DNA of 7,046 bases from Lysobacterales bacterium (GTDB taxonomy: Bacteria; Pseudomonadota; Gammaproteobacteria; Xanthomonadales; Marinicellaceae). The translations under genes were made by a program, and so were the position numbers. Location of the stretch: positions 1 to 7,046 of the forward strand of contig WGBZ01000035.1 of assembly GCA_015494035.1 (NCBI GenBank). The letters are read 5' to 3'. Positions 1 through 6,406 of the stretch are shown one piece after another; within the stretch, counting starts at the first letter, position 1, and every line of letters starts with the position of its first letter. The notes below the pieces were generated by a model. It did no database searches and was not told the origin of the DNA. It saw only the letters and a list, made by a program, of their open reading frames with translations.

Positions 1-304
1 CCGGATTCACATCAACAAGGAACTGGAACAGATTGAAAACGCCTTGCCCAAGGCCGTGGCCGCCCTGAAAAAAGGCGGTCGCTTGGTGGTGATCAGCTTT
101 CACTCGCTGGAAGACCGGCTGGTGAAGCGGTTTTTCAGGGAAAAGTCTTCCACCGGCCCGGTGAACCGGCGCATGCCGCTGGCCATCGAGGACAAACAGC
201 CTGAGTTGCGCCTGATTGGCAAGGCCATCAAGGCCTCCAGTGAGGAAGTGGCGCAGAACCCGCGTTCGCGCAGCGCCATCATGCGCGTGGCGGAAAAAAC
301 ATGA
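1..304 (+). CDS. rsmH: 16S rRNA (cytosine-1402-N4)-methyltransferase RsmH, C-terminal part
   Basis: This is the 3' end of the gene; the 5' end lies outside the window. The reading frame is open from base 2, giving about 100 residues and then a TGA at 302-304. RsmH (MraW) is a SAM-dependent enzyme that methylates N4 of C1402 in the P site region of 16S rRNA, in the cytoplasm. The visible part holds the family's signature SFHSLEDR (bases 95-118) followed by LVKRFF, and the typical C-terminal block with [11 protein letters not shown] before the end. Family members are about 310 residues, so roughly a third is present and the SAM-binding N-terminal half is missing. The stop overlaps the ftsL start by four bases (ATGA, 301-304). 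It is normally the gene just before ftsL in dcw clusters. Identification is secure. Confidence 0.97.
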   Translation, partial: RIHINKELEQIENALPKAVAALKKGGRLVVISFHSLEDRLVKRFFREKSSTGPVNRRMPLAIEDKQPELRLIGKAIKASSEEVAQNPRSRSAIMRVAEKT

Positions 305-576
305 GCCGGCTGACGCCCTGGCTGGTGTCTCTGGCTTTGCTGGCGGCTACTTTGGCGGTGGTGGTGGACTCGGTTTATCGCCAGCACCGCACCCGGCAGA
401 AATTCGCCAGCCTGCAGGTGCTGGTGAAAAAGGAGCAGGAACTGAATCAGGAATGGGGTCGCCTGCAAAGCGAATATTCCACCAAGGTGGACAACGGGCT
501 GATCGAACGTTTTGCGCATGAACGCCTGGGCATGAAAAAGCCAGAAAACGACCAGATTATTACCATAAGCCGATGA
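301..576 (+). CDS. ftsL: Cell division protein FtsL
   Basis: A bitopic inner-membrane protein of 91 residues that forms the FtsQLB complex and passes the activation signal to FtsW and FtsI. Seen: a very short N-terminal tail (MSRLT), one membrane helix at about residues 6-24, then a polar periplasmic region with heptad-like hydrophobic spacing (about 28-65) suited to a coiled coil with FtsB. It ends with [13 protein letters not shown] (residues 69-81), a typical FtsL/FtsB-family C-terminal block. ATG 301 is the only possible start: upstream in frame there is a stop at 241-243 and no ATG, GTG or TTG in between. Its Shine-Dalgarno signal is weak (GGA at 292-294), and the start overlaps the rsmH stop, so coupling probably drives translation. 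The sequence family diverges fast; the call rests on topology, size, C-terminal motif and position between rsmH and ftsI. Confidence 0.93.
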   Translation: MSRLTPWLVSLALLAATLAVVVDSVYRQHRTRQKFASLQVLVKKEQELNQEWGRLQSEYSTKVDNGLIERFAHERLGMKKPENDQIITISR

Positions 577-2330
577 TAAAAAAGACCGCAGCAGACACCA
601 AACGCATCAGCCGCCGAATGAGCGTGTTGCTGGCGGTGCTGGCCTGCCTGTTTGTGGCCGTGGCGGTCAAGGCGTTTAAGGTGCAGGTCAATCAGACCCG
701 CTTTTACCAGCGCGAGGCCAACAAGCGGCAGATACGCACGGAAACCATACCGGTGTCGCGCGGGGTTATTTATGACCGCAATCAGGAGCCACTGGCCATT
801 TCCGTGGCCATGGAGTCGGTGTGGGTGGATCCGGCCCGGTTGATGGAAAACTTTGACCGCATTGATCAGCTGGCGCAAAAGCTGGACCTGGACGCCGACA
901 AGCTGAAAGCCCTGGTGTCTTCCAGGCAGCAACGGCGGTTTCTGTATGTCAAACGGTTGATTGAGCCGGAACTGGCCGATGAGATTCGGGCCTTGAACAT
1001 CGAAGGAGTCAATTTCCAGACCGAATTCAAACGGTTTTACCCGGCCGGAGAAACCGCCGCGCAATTGATTGGTATCACCAACATTGAAGACAAGGGCCAG
1101 GAAGGCCTGGAGCGGTTTTTTGACGAGGACCTGTCCGGTGACCCGGGACTCAAGCGCGTGGTGAAGGACTCAAAAGGCAATGTGATTCGTGAAGTGGAAG
1201 AAATTCGTCCTGTGGTTCCGGCCCGGGATTTGCACATCAGCATTGACCGCCGCCTGCAATACGCGGCCTATCGCAGCCTGAAAAAGGCCATGTATCGCTA
1301 TGGCGCCAAATCCGCTTCGGCGGTGGTGTTGGATGTGGCCACCGGTGAAGTGCTGGCGCTGGTCAACCAGCCCTCATTCAACCCCAACAAGCGCGACCCG
1401 GAAGCGCTTAAAAAAGGCTTGCTGAACCGCGCCATGATGGACGTATACGAACCCGGTTCTGTGATGAAACCCTTTACCGTCATTGCGGCCCTAGAAAGTG
1501 GCAAGTACACGCCCGAGACGGTGATAGACACATCGCCCGGGCGTTGGGAAATCGATGGCACGGTGGTGAATGATTTTCGCGATTACGGCGAACTGACGGT
1601 GGAACAGGTGATTGCCAAGTCCAGCAACGTCGGCATGGCAAAAATCGCCCTGGACATGGACAAGGAACACCTGTGGGACGTGTACCGCCGCTTCGGTTTT
1701 GGCGCCCCCACGCAGAACCTGATTCGCAGTGAATCCTCCGGTTACTTTCCGCACTTTCGCAAATGGCGCCGGGTGGATCAGGCCGCCATTTCACGCGGCT
1801 ACGGCTTGTCGGTGACCGTATTGCAACTGGCGGCGGCCTACGCGGCCATTGCCAATGAGGGCCGTTGGCGCGCGCCGTCCTTCATCAAGGGCCTGATCAA
1901 CCCCGACAAGGCGGTGCTGGACCCGGCCATTGCGCGGCAGATACGTGACATCCTCAAGGCCGTGGTGTCCGAGCACGCCACCGGCCACCGGGCACGCATT
2001 GACGGTTATCGCGTGGCTGGCAAAACCGGCACCGCGCGCAAGAACGAACACGGCCAGTACGTGGACAGGTACGTGGCCACCTTTGCCGGCTTTGCGCCCG
2101 CGGACAATCCGCGCCTGGTGGTGGTGGTCAGCGTGAATGATCCGGCTGGGGATGAATTTGGTGGGGGGCAGGTGGCCGCGCCGGTGTTTGCCGAAATCAT
2201 GCAGACCGCCCTGCGCATTATGAATGTGGCGCCGGATGTGCTGCCGCAAGAAGACACCGACGCTATGGCCAGCAGCCACCGCAAGGCCCGGAAACAGGTC
2301 GTGGAGACGGCTACGGGAAGGACCCCATGA
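573..2330 (+). CDS. ftsI: Peptidoglycan D,D-transpeptidase FtsI (PBP3)
   Basis: The septal class B penicillin-binding protein, 585 residues. It crosslinks peptide stems of new septal peptidoglycan in the periplasm as partner of FtsW. Seen: a basic cytoplasmic tail, one membrane helix at about 17-34, and the class B N-terminal motif RGVIYDRN (63-70) in the dimerisation (pedestal) domain. The transpeptidase domain follows from about 230 with all three catalytic motifs: SxxK as SVMK (Ser296 nucleophile at bases 1458-1460, Lys299), SxN as SSN (350-352) and KTG (484-486, within VAGKTGTA). E. coli FtsI is 588 residues. The ATG at 573 overlaps the ftsL stop (ATGA 573-576). A second in-frame ATG at 618 would leave almost no cytoplasmic tail, so 573 is preferred. 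A family-wide beta-lactam target. No defect is seen. Confidence 0.98.
   Translation: MIKKTAADTKRISRRMSVLLAVLACLFVAVAVKAFKVQVNQTRFYQREANKRQIRTETIPVSRGVIYDRNQEPLAISVAMESVWVDPARLMENFDRIDQLAQKLDLDADKLKALVSSRQQRRFLYVKRLIEPELADEIRALNIEGVNFQTEFKRFYPAGETAAQLIGITNIEDKGQEGLERFFDEDLSGDPGLKRVVKDSKGNVIREVEEIRPVVPARDLHISIDRRLQYAAYRSLKKAMYRYGAKSASAVVLDVATGEVLALVNQPSFNPNKRDPEALKKGLLNRAMMDVYEPGSVMKPFTVIAALESGKYTPETVIDTSPGRWEIDGTVVNDFRDYGELTVEQVIAKSSNVGMAKIALDMDKEHLWDVYRRFGFGAPTQNLIRSESSGYFPHFRKWRRVDQAAISRGYGLSVTVLQLAAAYAAIANEGRWRAPSFIKGLINPDKAVLDPAIARQIRDILKAVVSEHATGHRARIDGYRVAGKTGTARKNEHGQYVDRYVATFAGFAPADNPRLVVVVSVNDPAGDEFGGGQVAAPVFAEIMQTALRIMNVAPDVLPQEDTDAMASSHRKARKQVVETATGRTP
2315..2322 (+). promoter_or_regulatory. 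Strong Shine-Dalgarno sequence inside the 3' end of ftsI
   Basis: GGGAAGGA sits in the last codons of ftsI, four bases before the ATG at 2327. It is among the best ribosome-binding matches in the window, yet the ATG it serves opens only a 12-codon frame and not murE directly. It also lies 12 bases upstream of an A AAA AAA heptamer (2335-2341). In E. coli dnaX an upstream Shine-Dalgarno element at a roughly similar distance stimulates -1 frameshifting. The match is seen; its role is inferred. Confidence 0.6.
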
Positions 2331-2365
2331 GTGAAAAAAAACCAGACAAAAGGCAAAAACCGTGA
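2327..2365 (+). CDS. Possible 12-codon coupling mini-ORF between ftsI and murE
   Basis: ATG 2327 opens a frame encoding MSEKKPDKRQKP and stopping at TGA 2363-2365. Its start overlaps the ftsI stop (ATGA 2327-2330), and its stop overlaps the murE GTG start (GTGA 2362-2365). It therefore repeats the four-base overlap seen at the other junctions and would deliver ribosomes from ftsI to murE. It has its own strong ribosome-binding site. No function is claimed for the lysine-rich peptide. Alternatives are that this is the true murE N-terminus with one A missing from the eight-A run at 2334-2341, or that programmed slippage occurs there. It could also be chance. The frame and overlaps are seen directly; translation is inference. 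Confidence 0.35.
   Translation: MSEKKPDKRQKP
2348..2353 (+). promoter_or_regulatory. Ribosome-binding site for murE GTG start
   Basis: AAAAGG lies eight bases before the GTG at 2362, a moderate Shine-Dalgarno match at usual spacing. It supports initiation at this GTG, which is the only start candidate in the murE frame after the in-frame stop at 2332-2334. Confidence 0.5.
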
Positions 2366-3900
2366 AAACCGCTGATGCCAAACACAGCCTGAATCAGGTG
2401 CTGACCTGGTTGGGTTTGCCGCCACTGGCCGAAGACCGGCCGGTGGGCGGATTGTGCCTGGACACACGCCGGTTGCGCACCGGTGATGTGTTTCTGGCCA
2501 TGTCCGGTCACCAGATTCATGGTTTCGATTTTGCCTATCAAGCACAACGCGCCGGGGCGGTGGCCATTTTGACTGAAACGCCGCGTGCGGACCGGGCCAA
2601 ACCCAAATCCCGCCGTGAGCCGCTGGACATTCCGGTGATTGAAGTGGATGACCTGTCGGCCCGGCTGGGCCACCTGGCCGCGGCCTGGCATGGGAACCCC
2701 TCACAGCAAATGGCCGTGACCGCCGTCACCGGCACCAATGGCAAAACCTCCGTGGCCTGGTTGCTGTTACAGGCCTGGGACGCCCTGGGCCAGCGCGCTG
2801 CCTACATTGGCACACTGGGGCAGGGTGACTTGCATGGTTTGACGCCGCTGAAAAACACCACGCCCTCGGCGCTGGAAATGCAGGCCTTGCTGGCGGATTT
2901 CCGCGACCATGGCTGCCAGCGGGTGAGCGTGGAAGTGTCTTCCCATGCCCTCAGCCAGGGGCGGGACAAAGGCCTGCGGTTAAAAAACGCCATTTTCACC
3001 AACCTCAGCCGTGACCACCTGGATTACCACAACACCATGGCCGAGTACCAGCAGGCCAAAGCACGTCTGTTTGCGCATCAGGAACTGGAAAACGCCATCA
3101 TCAACCAGGACGACCCGGCCGGCCGCGACATCAGCCAGCAATTGCCCGCTGCGGTGCGGTTGTGGCCCTATGCCGCCAGTGGCCGCCTGGCCGATTCCGC
3201 CGCGGCTCCCATGGCGGTGCTGGCAGAAAACGTGCGACTGCATCCGGCCGGGCTGGATTTTACCCTCTGCCTGACGGACGAATCCGGCCGCGTGTGCCAG
3301 CAAGCGCCCATCAAGACGCGCCTGTTTGGCCACTTTAACGTGGATAACCTGCTGGCGGTGGCCGCTGCCCTGTTGGCCGAAGGGGAATCGTTTACAGATG
3401 TGGCGCGGGTCTTGCCGGATTTGCAGCCGGTGCCCGGGCGCATGAATGTGGTGGATCACCGTCAGCATGGCCCTTTGATTGTGGTGGACTATGCCCACAC
3501 GCCCGATGCCCTGGAACAAGTGCTGAAAGCCCTCAAACAGCATAACGCGCGCAAGATCTGGTGCGTGTTCGGCTGTGGCGGCAACCGCGACAAGGGCAAG
3601 CGGCCACAAATGGGGCACATTGCTGAAAAACTGGCCGATGAAGTGATCCTCACAGACGACAACCCCCGCTTTGAAGACGGTAACGCCATTATCAACGACA
3701 TCAAATTCGGCATGTTGAGCCAGCCACGCGTGATCCGCAACCGGCAAAAAGCCATCGAGCACGTGATCCATAATGCCAGCCCCAGCGACCTGATTCTGAT
3801 TGCCGGAAAAGGCCACGAAGCGTGGCAGGAAGTGCAGGGCGAATACCTGCCGTTTGACGACACACTGATTGCCCGCGTGGCCCTGGAGCGGTGCGCATGA
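2362..3900 (+). CDS. murE: UDP-MurNAc-L-Ala-D-Glu:meso-diaminopimelate ligase MurE
   Basis: Cytoplasmic ATP-dependent ligase of 512 residues that adds meso-diaminopimelate to UDP-MurNAc-dipeptide, the third amino acid step. Seen in order: the N-terminal UDP-substrate domain (about 1-110) with LDTRR and GDVFLA; the central ATPase domain with the P-loop GTNGKT (124-129); NTTPSALE (165-172) and VEVSSHAL (190-197); then HLDYHNTM and the lysine that is carbamylated in the family (Lys233 in QAKARLF). The C-terminal domain carries DYAHTPDAL (376-384), the DNPR motif (433-436) that marks meso-diaminopimelate rather than lysine specificity, and GKGHE (482-486). E. coli MurE is 495 residues. The start is GTG 2362, since an in-frame stop lies at 2332-2334; see the mini-ORF entry for the odd junction. 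The stop overlaps murF by four bases. DNPR implies a Gram-negative type A1-gamma wall. Confidence 0.97.
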   Translation: MKTADAKHSLNQVLTWLGLPPLAEDRPVGGLCLDTRRLRTGDVFLAMSGHQIHGFDFAYQAQRAGAVAILTETPRADRAKPKSRREPLDIPVIEVDDLSARLGHLAAAWHGNPSQQMAVTAVTGTNGKTSVAWLLLQAWDALGQRAAYIGTLGQGDLHGLTPLKNTTPSALEMQALLADFRDHGCQRVSVEVSSHALSQGRDKGLRLKNAIFTNLSRDHLDYHNTMAEYQQAKARLFAHQELENAIINQDDPAGRDISQQLPAAVRLWPYAASGRLADSAAAPMAVLAENVRLHPAGLDFTLCLTDESGRVCQQAPIKTRLFGHFNVDNLLAVAAALLAEGESFTDVARVLPDLQPVPGRMNVVDHRQHGPLIVVDYAHTPDALEQVLKALKQHNARKIWCVFGCGGNRDKGKRPQMGHIAEKLADEVILTDDNPRFEDGNAIINDIKFGMLSQPRVIRNRQKAIEHVIHNASPSDLILIAGKGHEAWQEVQGEYLPFDDTLIARVALERCA

Positions 3901-5261
3901 TTCGGCTGAACCTGCATCAGGCCGCGGCCATCACCGGTGCCACGCTGGTGGGCAAACCGGTGCGCTTTGCCGGTGTGAGCATCGATAGCCGCAGTGCCTG
4001 CGACGGGCGCCTGTTTGTGGCCTTGAGTGGCGAACACAGTCATGGCGAACGCTTCTGTCAGGCGGCCATTGATAAAGGGGCCGTGGCCGTCATGGTCAAC
4101 CGGGCACAGGATGTGCCGGTGCCGCAATTGCTGGTGGCCGACACCCAAAAAGCCCTGGCGGCCCTGGCTGCGGCCTGGCATCGACAGGTGTCGCCGGTCA
4201 CCATCGCGGTGACCGGATCCAATGGCAAGACCACGGTCAAGAACATGCTGGCTGCAATCCTGTCACAATCCCGCACAACCCATGCCACCGCAGGCAACTA
4301 CAACAACGAAATTGGCGTGCCGTTGACGCTGCTGGCCACACCGGCGGATGCCCAGTTATCGGTGATTGAAATGGGTGCTGCCCAACAGGGAGACATCACC
4401 GCCTTGACGGCCTTGGCACCACCGGATGTGGCCCTGGTGACCAATATTTCAGAAGCCCATGGCGGGCGATTTGGCTCAATGGATGACATCGCCGCCGGCA
4501 AATCCGAACTGTACCGGGCCTTGAAAAAAGGCGGCACGGCCATTCTCAACCGGGATGACGCCTATTACGCCTTCATGCGCCAGGCAGCCGCTGGCAATCG
4601 CCAGATCACCTTTGGCCGACATGCCGACAGCGATGTTCGTTTTGTGGGTGCAATGGATGAGAAGGATAAATCCCCTGACCTTTGCCGCCTGCACTTGCCT
4701 GATGGACAGCTGCTTGAGAGCCGCTTGCCGGTGGCCGGTGAGCACAATGCGCTCAATGCTGCGGCCGCCGTGGCCGCTGCCTGGTCGCTGGGCGCGTCTG
4801 CTCAGGACATGCAAGCCGGGCTGGAAAACTTTGCGCCGGCTCCAGGGCGTCTGCAACGGCGTGGTTCGGTGCGTGGCGTGACCATTCTGGATGACAGCTA
4901 CAACGCCAACCCGGCTTCAGTACGCGCAGCCATTGACGTGCTGGCTGAAAGTCCGAAACCTGCCTGGCTGGTGTTGGGCGACATGGCAGAACTTGGTGAA
5001 GCCAGCGCGGAACTGCACAGGCAAGTGGGTGAATACGCACGTCAACAAGGCATTGCTGCCCTCTGGAGCATGGGTCCCAAAGCGGCCCAGGCAGCGAAAG
5101 CCATGGGTTCTGGCGGGCATGCCTTTGATGACAAACACGCCTTGCTGGAGGCCCTGTGGTCAGCCTGGCCGGGGACAGGCACCGTCCTGGTCAAGGCGTC
5201 TCGCAGCATGCAGATGGAAGAGGTGGTGGACGAACTGTTGAAAAAGGAGAAGGCGGCATGA
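3897..5261 (+). CDS. murF: UDP-MurNAc-tripeptide:D-alanyl-D-alanine ligase MurF
   Basis: Cytoplasmic ATP-dependent ligase, 454 residues, that adds D-Ala-D-Ala to UDP-MurNAc-tripeptide and so completes the pentapeptide substrate of MraY. Seen: N-terminal domain with VSIDSR and GRLFVAL (27-43); P-loop GSNGKTT (107-113); [11 protein letters not shown] (134-144); [10 protein letters not shown] (158-167), a MurF hallmark; the VTNISEAH segment (181-188); and in the C-terminal domain [10 protein letters not shown] (332-341) and GDMAELG (361-367). E. coli MurF is 452 residues. ATG 3897 is chosen: it overlaps the murE stop (ATGA 3897-3900) and has GGAG at 3885-3888 eight bases ahead. A GTG at 3891 would add two residues but lies too close to that site. 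No anomaly is seen. Confidence 0.97.
   Translation: MIRLNLHQAAAITGATLVGKPVRFAGVSIDSRSACDGRLFVALSGEHSHGERFCQAAIDKGAVAVMVNRAQDVPVPQLLVADTQKALAALAAAWHRQVSPVTIAVTGSNGKTTVKNMLAAILSQSRTTHATAGNYNNEIGVPLTLLATPADAQLSVIEMGAAQQGDITALTALAPPDVALVTNISEAHGGRFGSMDDIAAGKSELYRALKKGGTAILNRDDAYYAFMRQAAAGNRQITFGRHADSDVRFVGAMDEKDKSPDLCRLHLPDGQLLESRLPVAGEHNALNAAAAVAAAWSLGASAQDMQAGLENFAPAPGRLQRRGSVRGVTILDDSYNANPASVRAAIDVLAESPKPAWLVLGDMAELGEASAELHRQVGEYARQQGIAALWSMGPKAAQAAKAMGSGGHAFDDKHALLEALWSAWPGTGTVLVKASRSMQMEEVVDELLKKEKAA
5244..5249 (+). promoter_or_regulatory. Ribosome-binding site deciding the mraY start
   Basis: AAGGAG lies eight bases before ATG 5258, a near-ideal Shine-Dalgarno site. Together with the ATGA overlap with the murF stop it settles the mraY start against a GTG about 100 bases upstream that lies inside murF. 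Confidence 0.75.
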
Positions 5262-6340
5262 TCCTGTGGCTGGCAGAACTTTTGCGCGACCAGTACAGTT
5301 GGCTGAACCTGTTTGGCTACCTGACTTTTCGCGCCATCATGGCCGCGTTGACCTCGCTGGCATTGTCTCTGATGCTGGGGCCCTGGTTCATCCGCCACCT
5401 GCAAGGGCGGCAGATTGGCCAGCAAGTGCGCAATGATGGCCCCCAGAGTCACTTGAGCAAACAGGGTACGCCCACCATGGGCGGCGCCATGATTGTGTCG
5501 GTGATTGTGCTCTCCACCCTGCTGTGGGCTGATCTTCGGAACCCCTATGTGTGGCTGGCCCTGTACGTACTGGTGGGCTTTGCCATTATCGGTTGGCTGG
5601 ACGATTACCTGAAAATCTCGCGCGGCAATTCCGCCGGCCTGCCCGGCCGCTGGAAATACCTGCTGCAGTCTGTGGTGGGCTTAAGCGCGGTGCTTTTTCT
5701 GTATTATTTCGGGCACGGCAGTTTCACCGAAGAACTGGTGGTGCCGTTTGTCAAGGACACGCACTGGTCGCTGGGCTGGTGGATGATTCCGCTGGGCTAT
5801 TTTGTCATTGTCGGGGCCAGTAACGCGGTTAACCTCACTGACGGACTGGATGGTTTGGCCATCATGCCAACGGTCATGATCGCCGCGGCATTGGGGCTTT
5901 TTGCCTACCTGGCCGGCCACGCTGTTTTTTCCCAATACCTCTACATCGCCTACGTGCCCGGGGCCGGCGAGCTGGCCGTGTTTTGCGCCGCCATCGTGGG
6001 CGCGGGGCTGGGTTTTCTCTGGTTTAACACTTACCCAGCCCAGGTTTTCATGGGCGATGTGGGAGCGCTGGCCCTGGGGGCGGCACTGGGTATTGTGGCC
6101 CTGATTGTGCGGCAGGAACTGGTGTTTTTTATCATGGCCGGCGTATTCGTGATGGAAACCGTCTCGGTCATCCTGCAAGTGGGCTCTTTCAAGTTGCGTG
6201 GCAAGCGCATTTTTCGCATGGCCCCCATACACCACCATTTTGAACTCAAGGGATGGGCTGAACCCAAGGTGATAGTGCGCTTCTGGATTATTTCCCTGGT
6301 GCTGGTGCTGGTGGGGCTGGCCACCTTGAAAATTCGTTAA
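5258..6340 (+). CDS. mraY: Phospho-N-acetylmuramoyl-pentapeptide transferase MraY
   Basis: Integral inner-membrane enzyme of 360 residues, the same length as E. coli MraY. It transfers phospho-MurNAc-pentapeptide from UDP to undecaprenyl phosphate on the cytoplasmic side, making lipid I, with Mg2+. Seen: many hydrophobic segments compatible with the family's ten membrane helices; RNDGPQSH and KQGTPTMGG (58-76); the aspartate pair DDYLK (Asp115, Asp116); [10 protein letters not shown] (192-201); [11 protein letters not shown] (264-274) with the catalytic-site Asp267; and the [10 protein letters not shown] motif (323-332) with three histidines. All the family's key acidic and histidine residues are intact. 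ATG 5258 overlaps the murF stop (ATGA 5258-5261). The next gene is not murD as usual but ftsW, after a 66-base gap. Confidence 0.98.
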   Translation: MILWLAELLRDQYSWLNLFGYLTFRAIMAALTSLALSLMLGPWFIRHLQGRQIGQQVRNDGPQSHLSKQGTPTMGGAMIVSVIVLSTLLWADLRNPYVWLALYVLVGFAIIGWLDDYLKISRGNSAGLPGRWKYLLQSVVGLSAVLFLYYFGHGSFTEELVVPFVKDTHWSLGWWMIPLGYFVIVGASNAVNLTDGLDGLAIMPTVMIAAALGLFAYLAGHAVFSQYLYIAYVPGAGELAVFCAAIVGAGLGFLWFNTYPAQVFMGDVGALALGAALGIVALIVRQELVFFIMAGVFVMETVSVILQVGSFKLRGKRIFRMAPIHHHFELKGWAEPKVIVRFWIISLVLVLVGLATLKIR

Positions 6341-6406
6341 TAATTGGTTGAAAAGTTTTTTCTCAAAAAGGAAACGAAAAAAACGTGAAACACGGGCAAG
6401 GACATC
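6341..6406 (+). other. A-rich spacer between mraY and ftsW
   Basis: This is the only true intergenic gap in the window, 66 bases, strongly A-rich on the plus strand in an otherwise GC-rich operon. No clear hairpin terminator is seen. A TTGAAA at 6348-6353 resembles a -35 box, but no acceptable -10 box follows at the right distance, so no promoter is called. This is the position at which murD stands in most gammaproteobacterial clusters; no remnant of a Mur ligase is recognisable. A GTG-started frame at 6385-6426 overlaps the ftsW start but has no well-placed ribosome-binding site and is not called. Confidence 0.7.
6398..6402 (+). promoter_or_regulatory. Ribosome-binding site for ftsW
   Basis: AAGGA precedes ATG 6407 with a four-base gap, somewhat tight but usable. 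The ftsW frame has a stop at 6386-6388, so ATG 6407 is the first possible start. Confidence 0.55.

Noticed and set aside
2006..2704. A 232-codon minus-strand frame spanning the ftsI-murE junction
   Set aside because: Arg/Pro-rich shadow translation with no motif; it crosses the junction of two confident plus-strand genes.
2980..3816. A 278-codon open frame on the minus strand opposite murE
   Set aside because: It lies wholly inside the well-supported murE gene, its translation is rich in His, Gln and Val as expected of the complement of a GC-rich gene, and it shows no recognisable domain.
5156..5257. A 34-residue N-terminal extension of MraY from an upstream GTG
   Set aside because: It would lie inside murF in another frame, while ATG 5258 has AAGGAG at good spacing, the ATGA overlap, and gives the standard 360-residue protein beginning as E. 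coli MraY does.
6341..6376. A possible promoter or terminator in the mraY-ftsW spacer
   Set aside because: TTGAAA is not followed by a reasonable -10 box at 16-18 bases, and only weak A/T pairing with bulges can be drawn, with no GC-rich stem.
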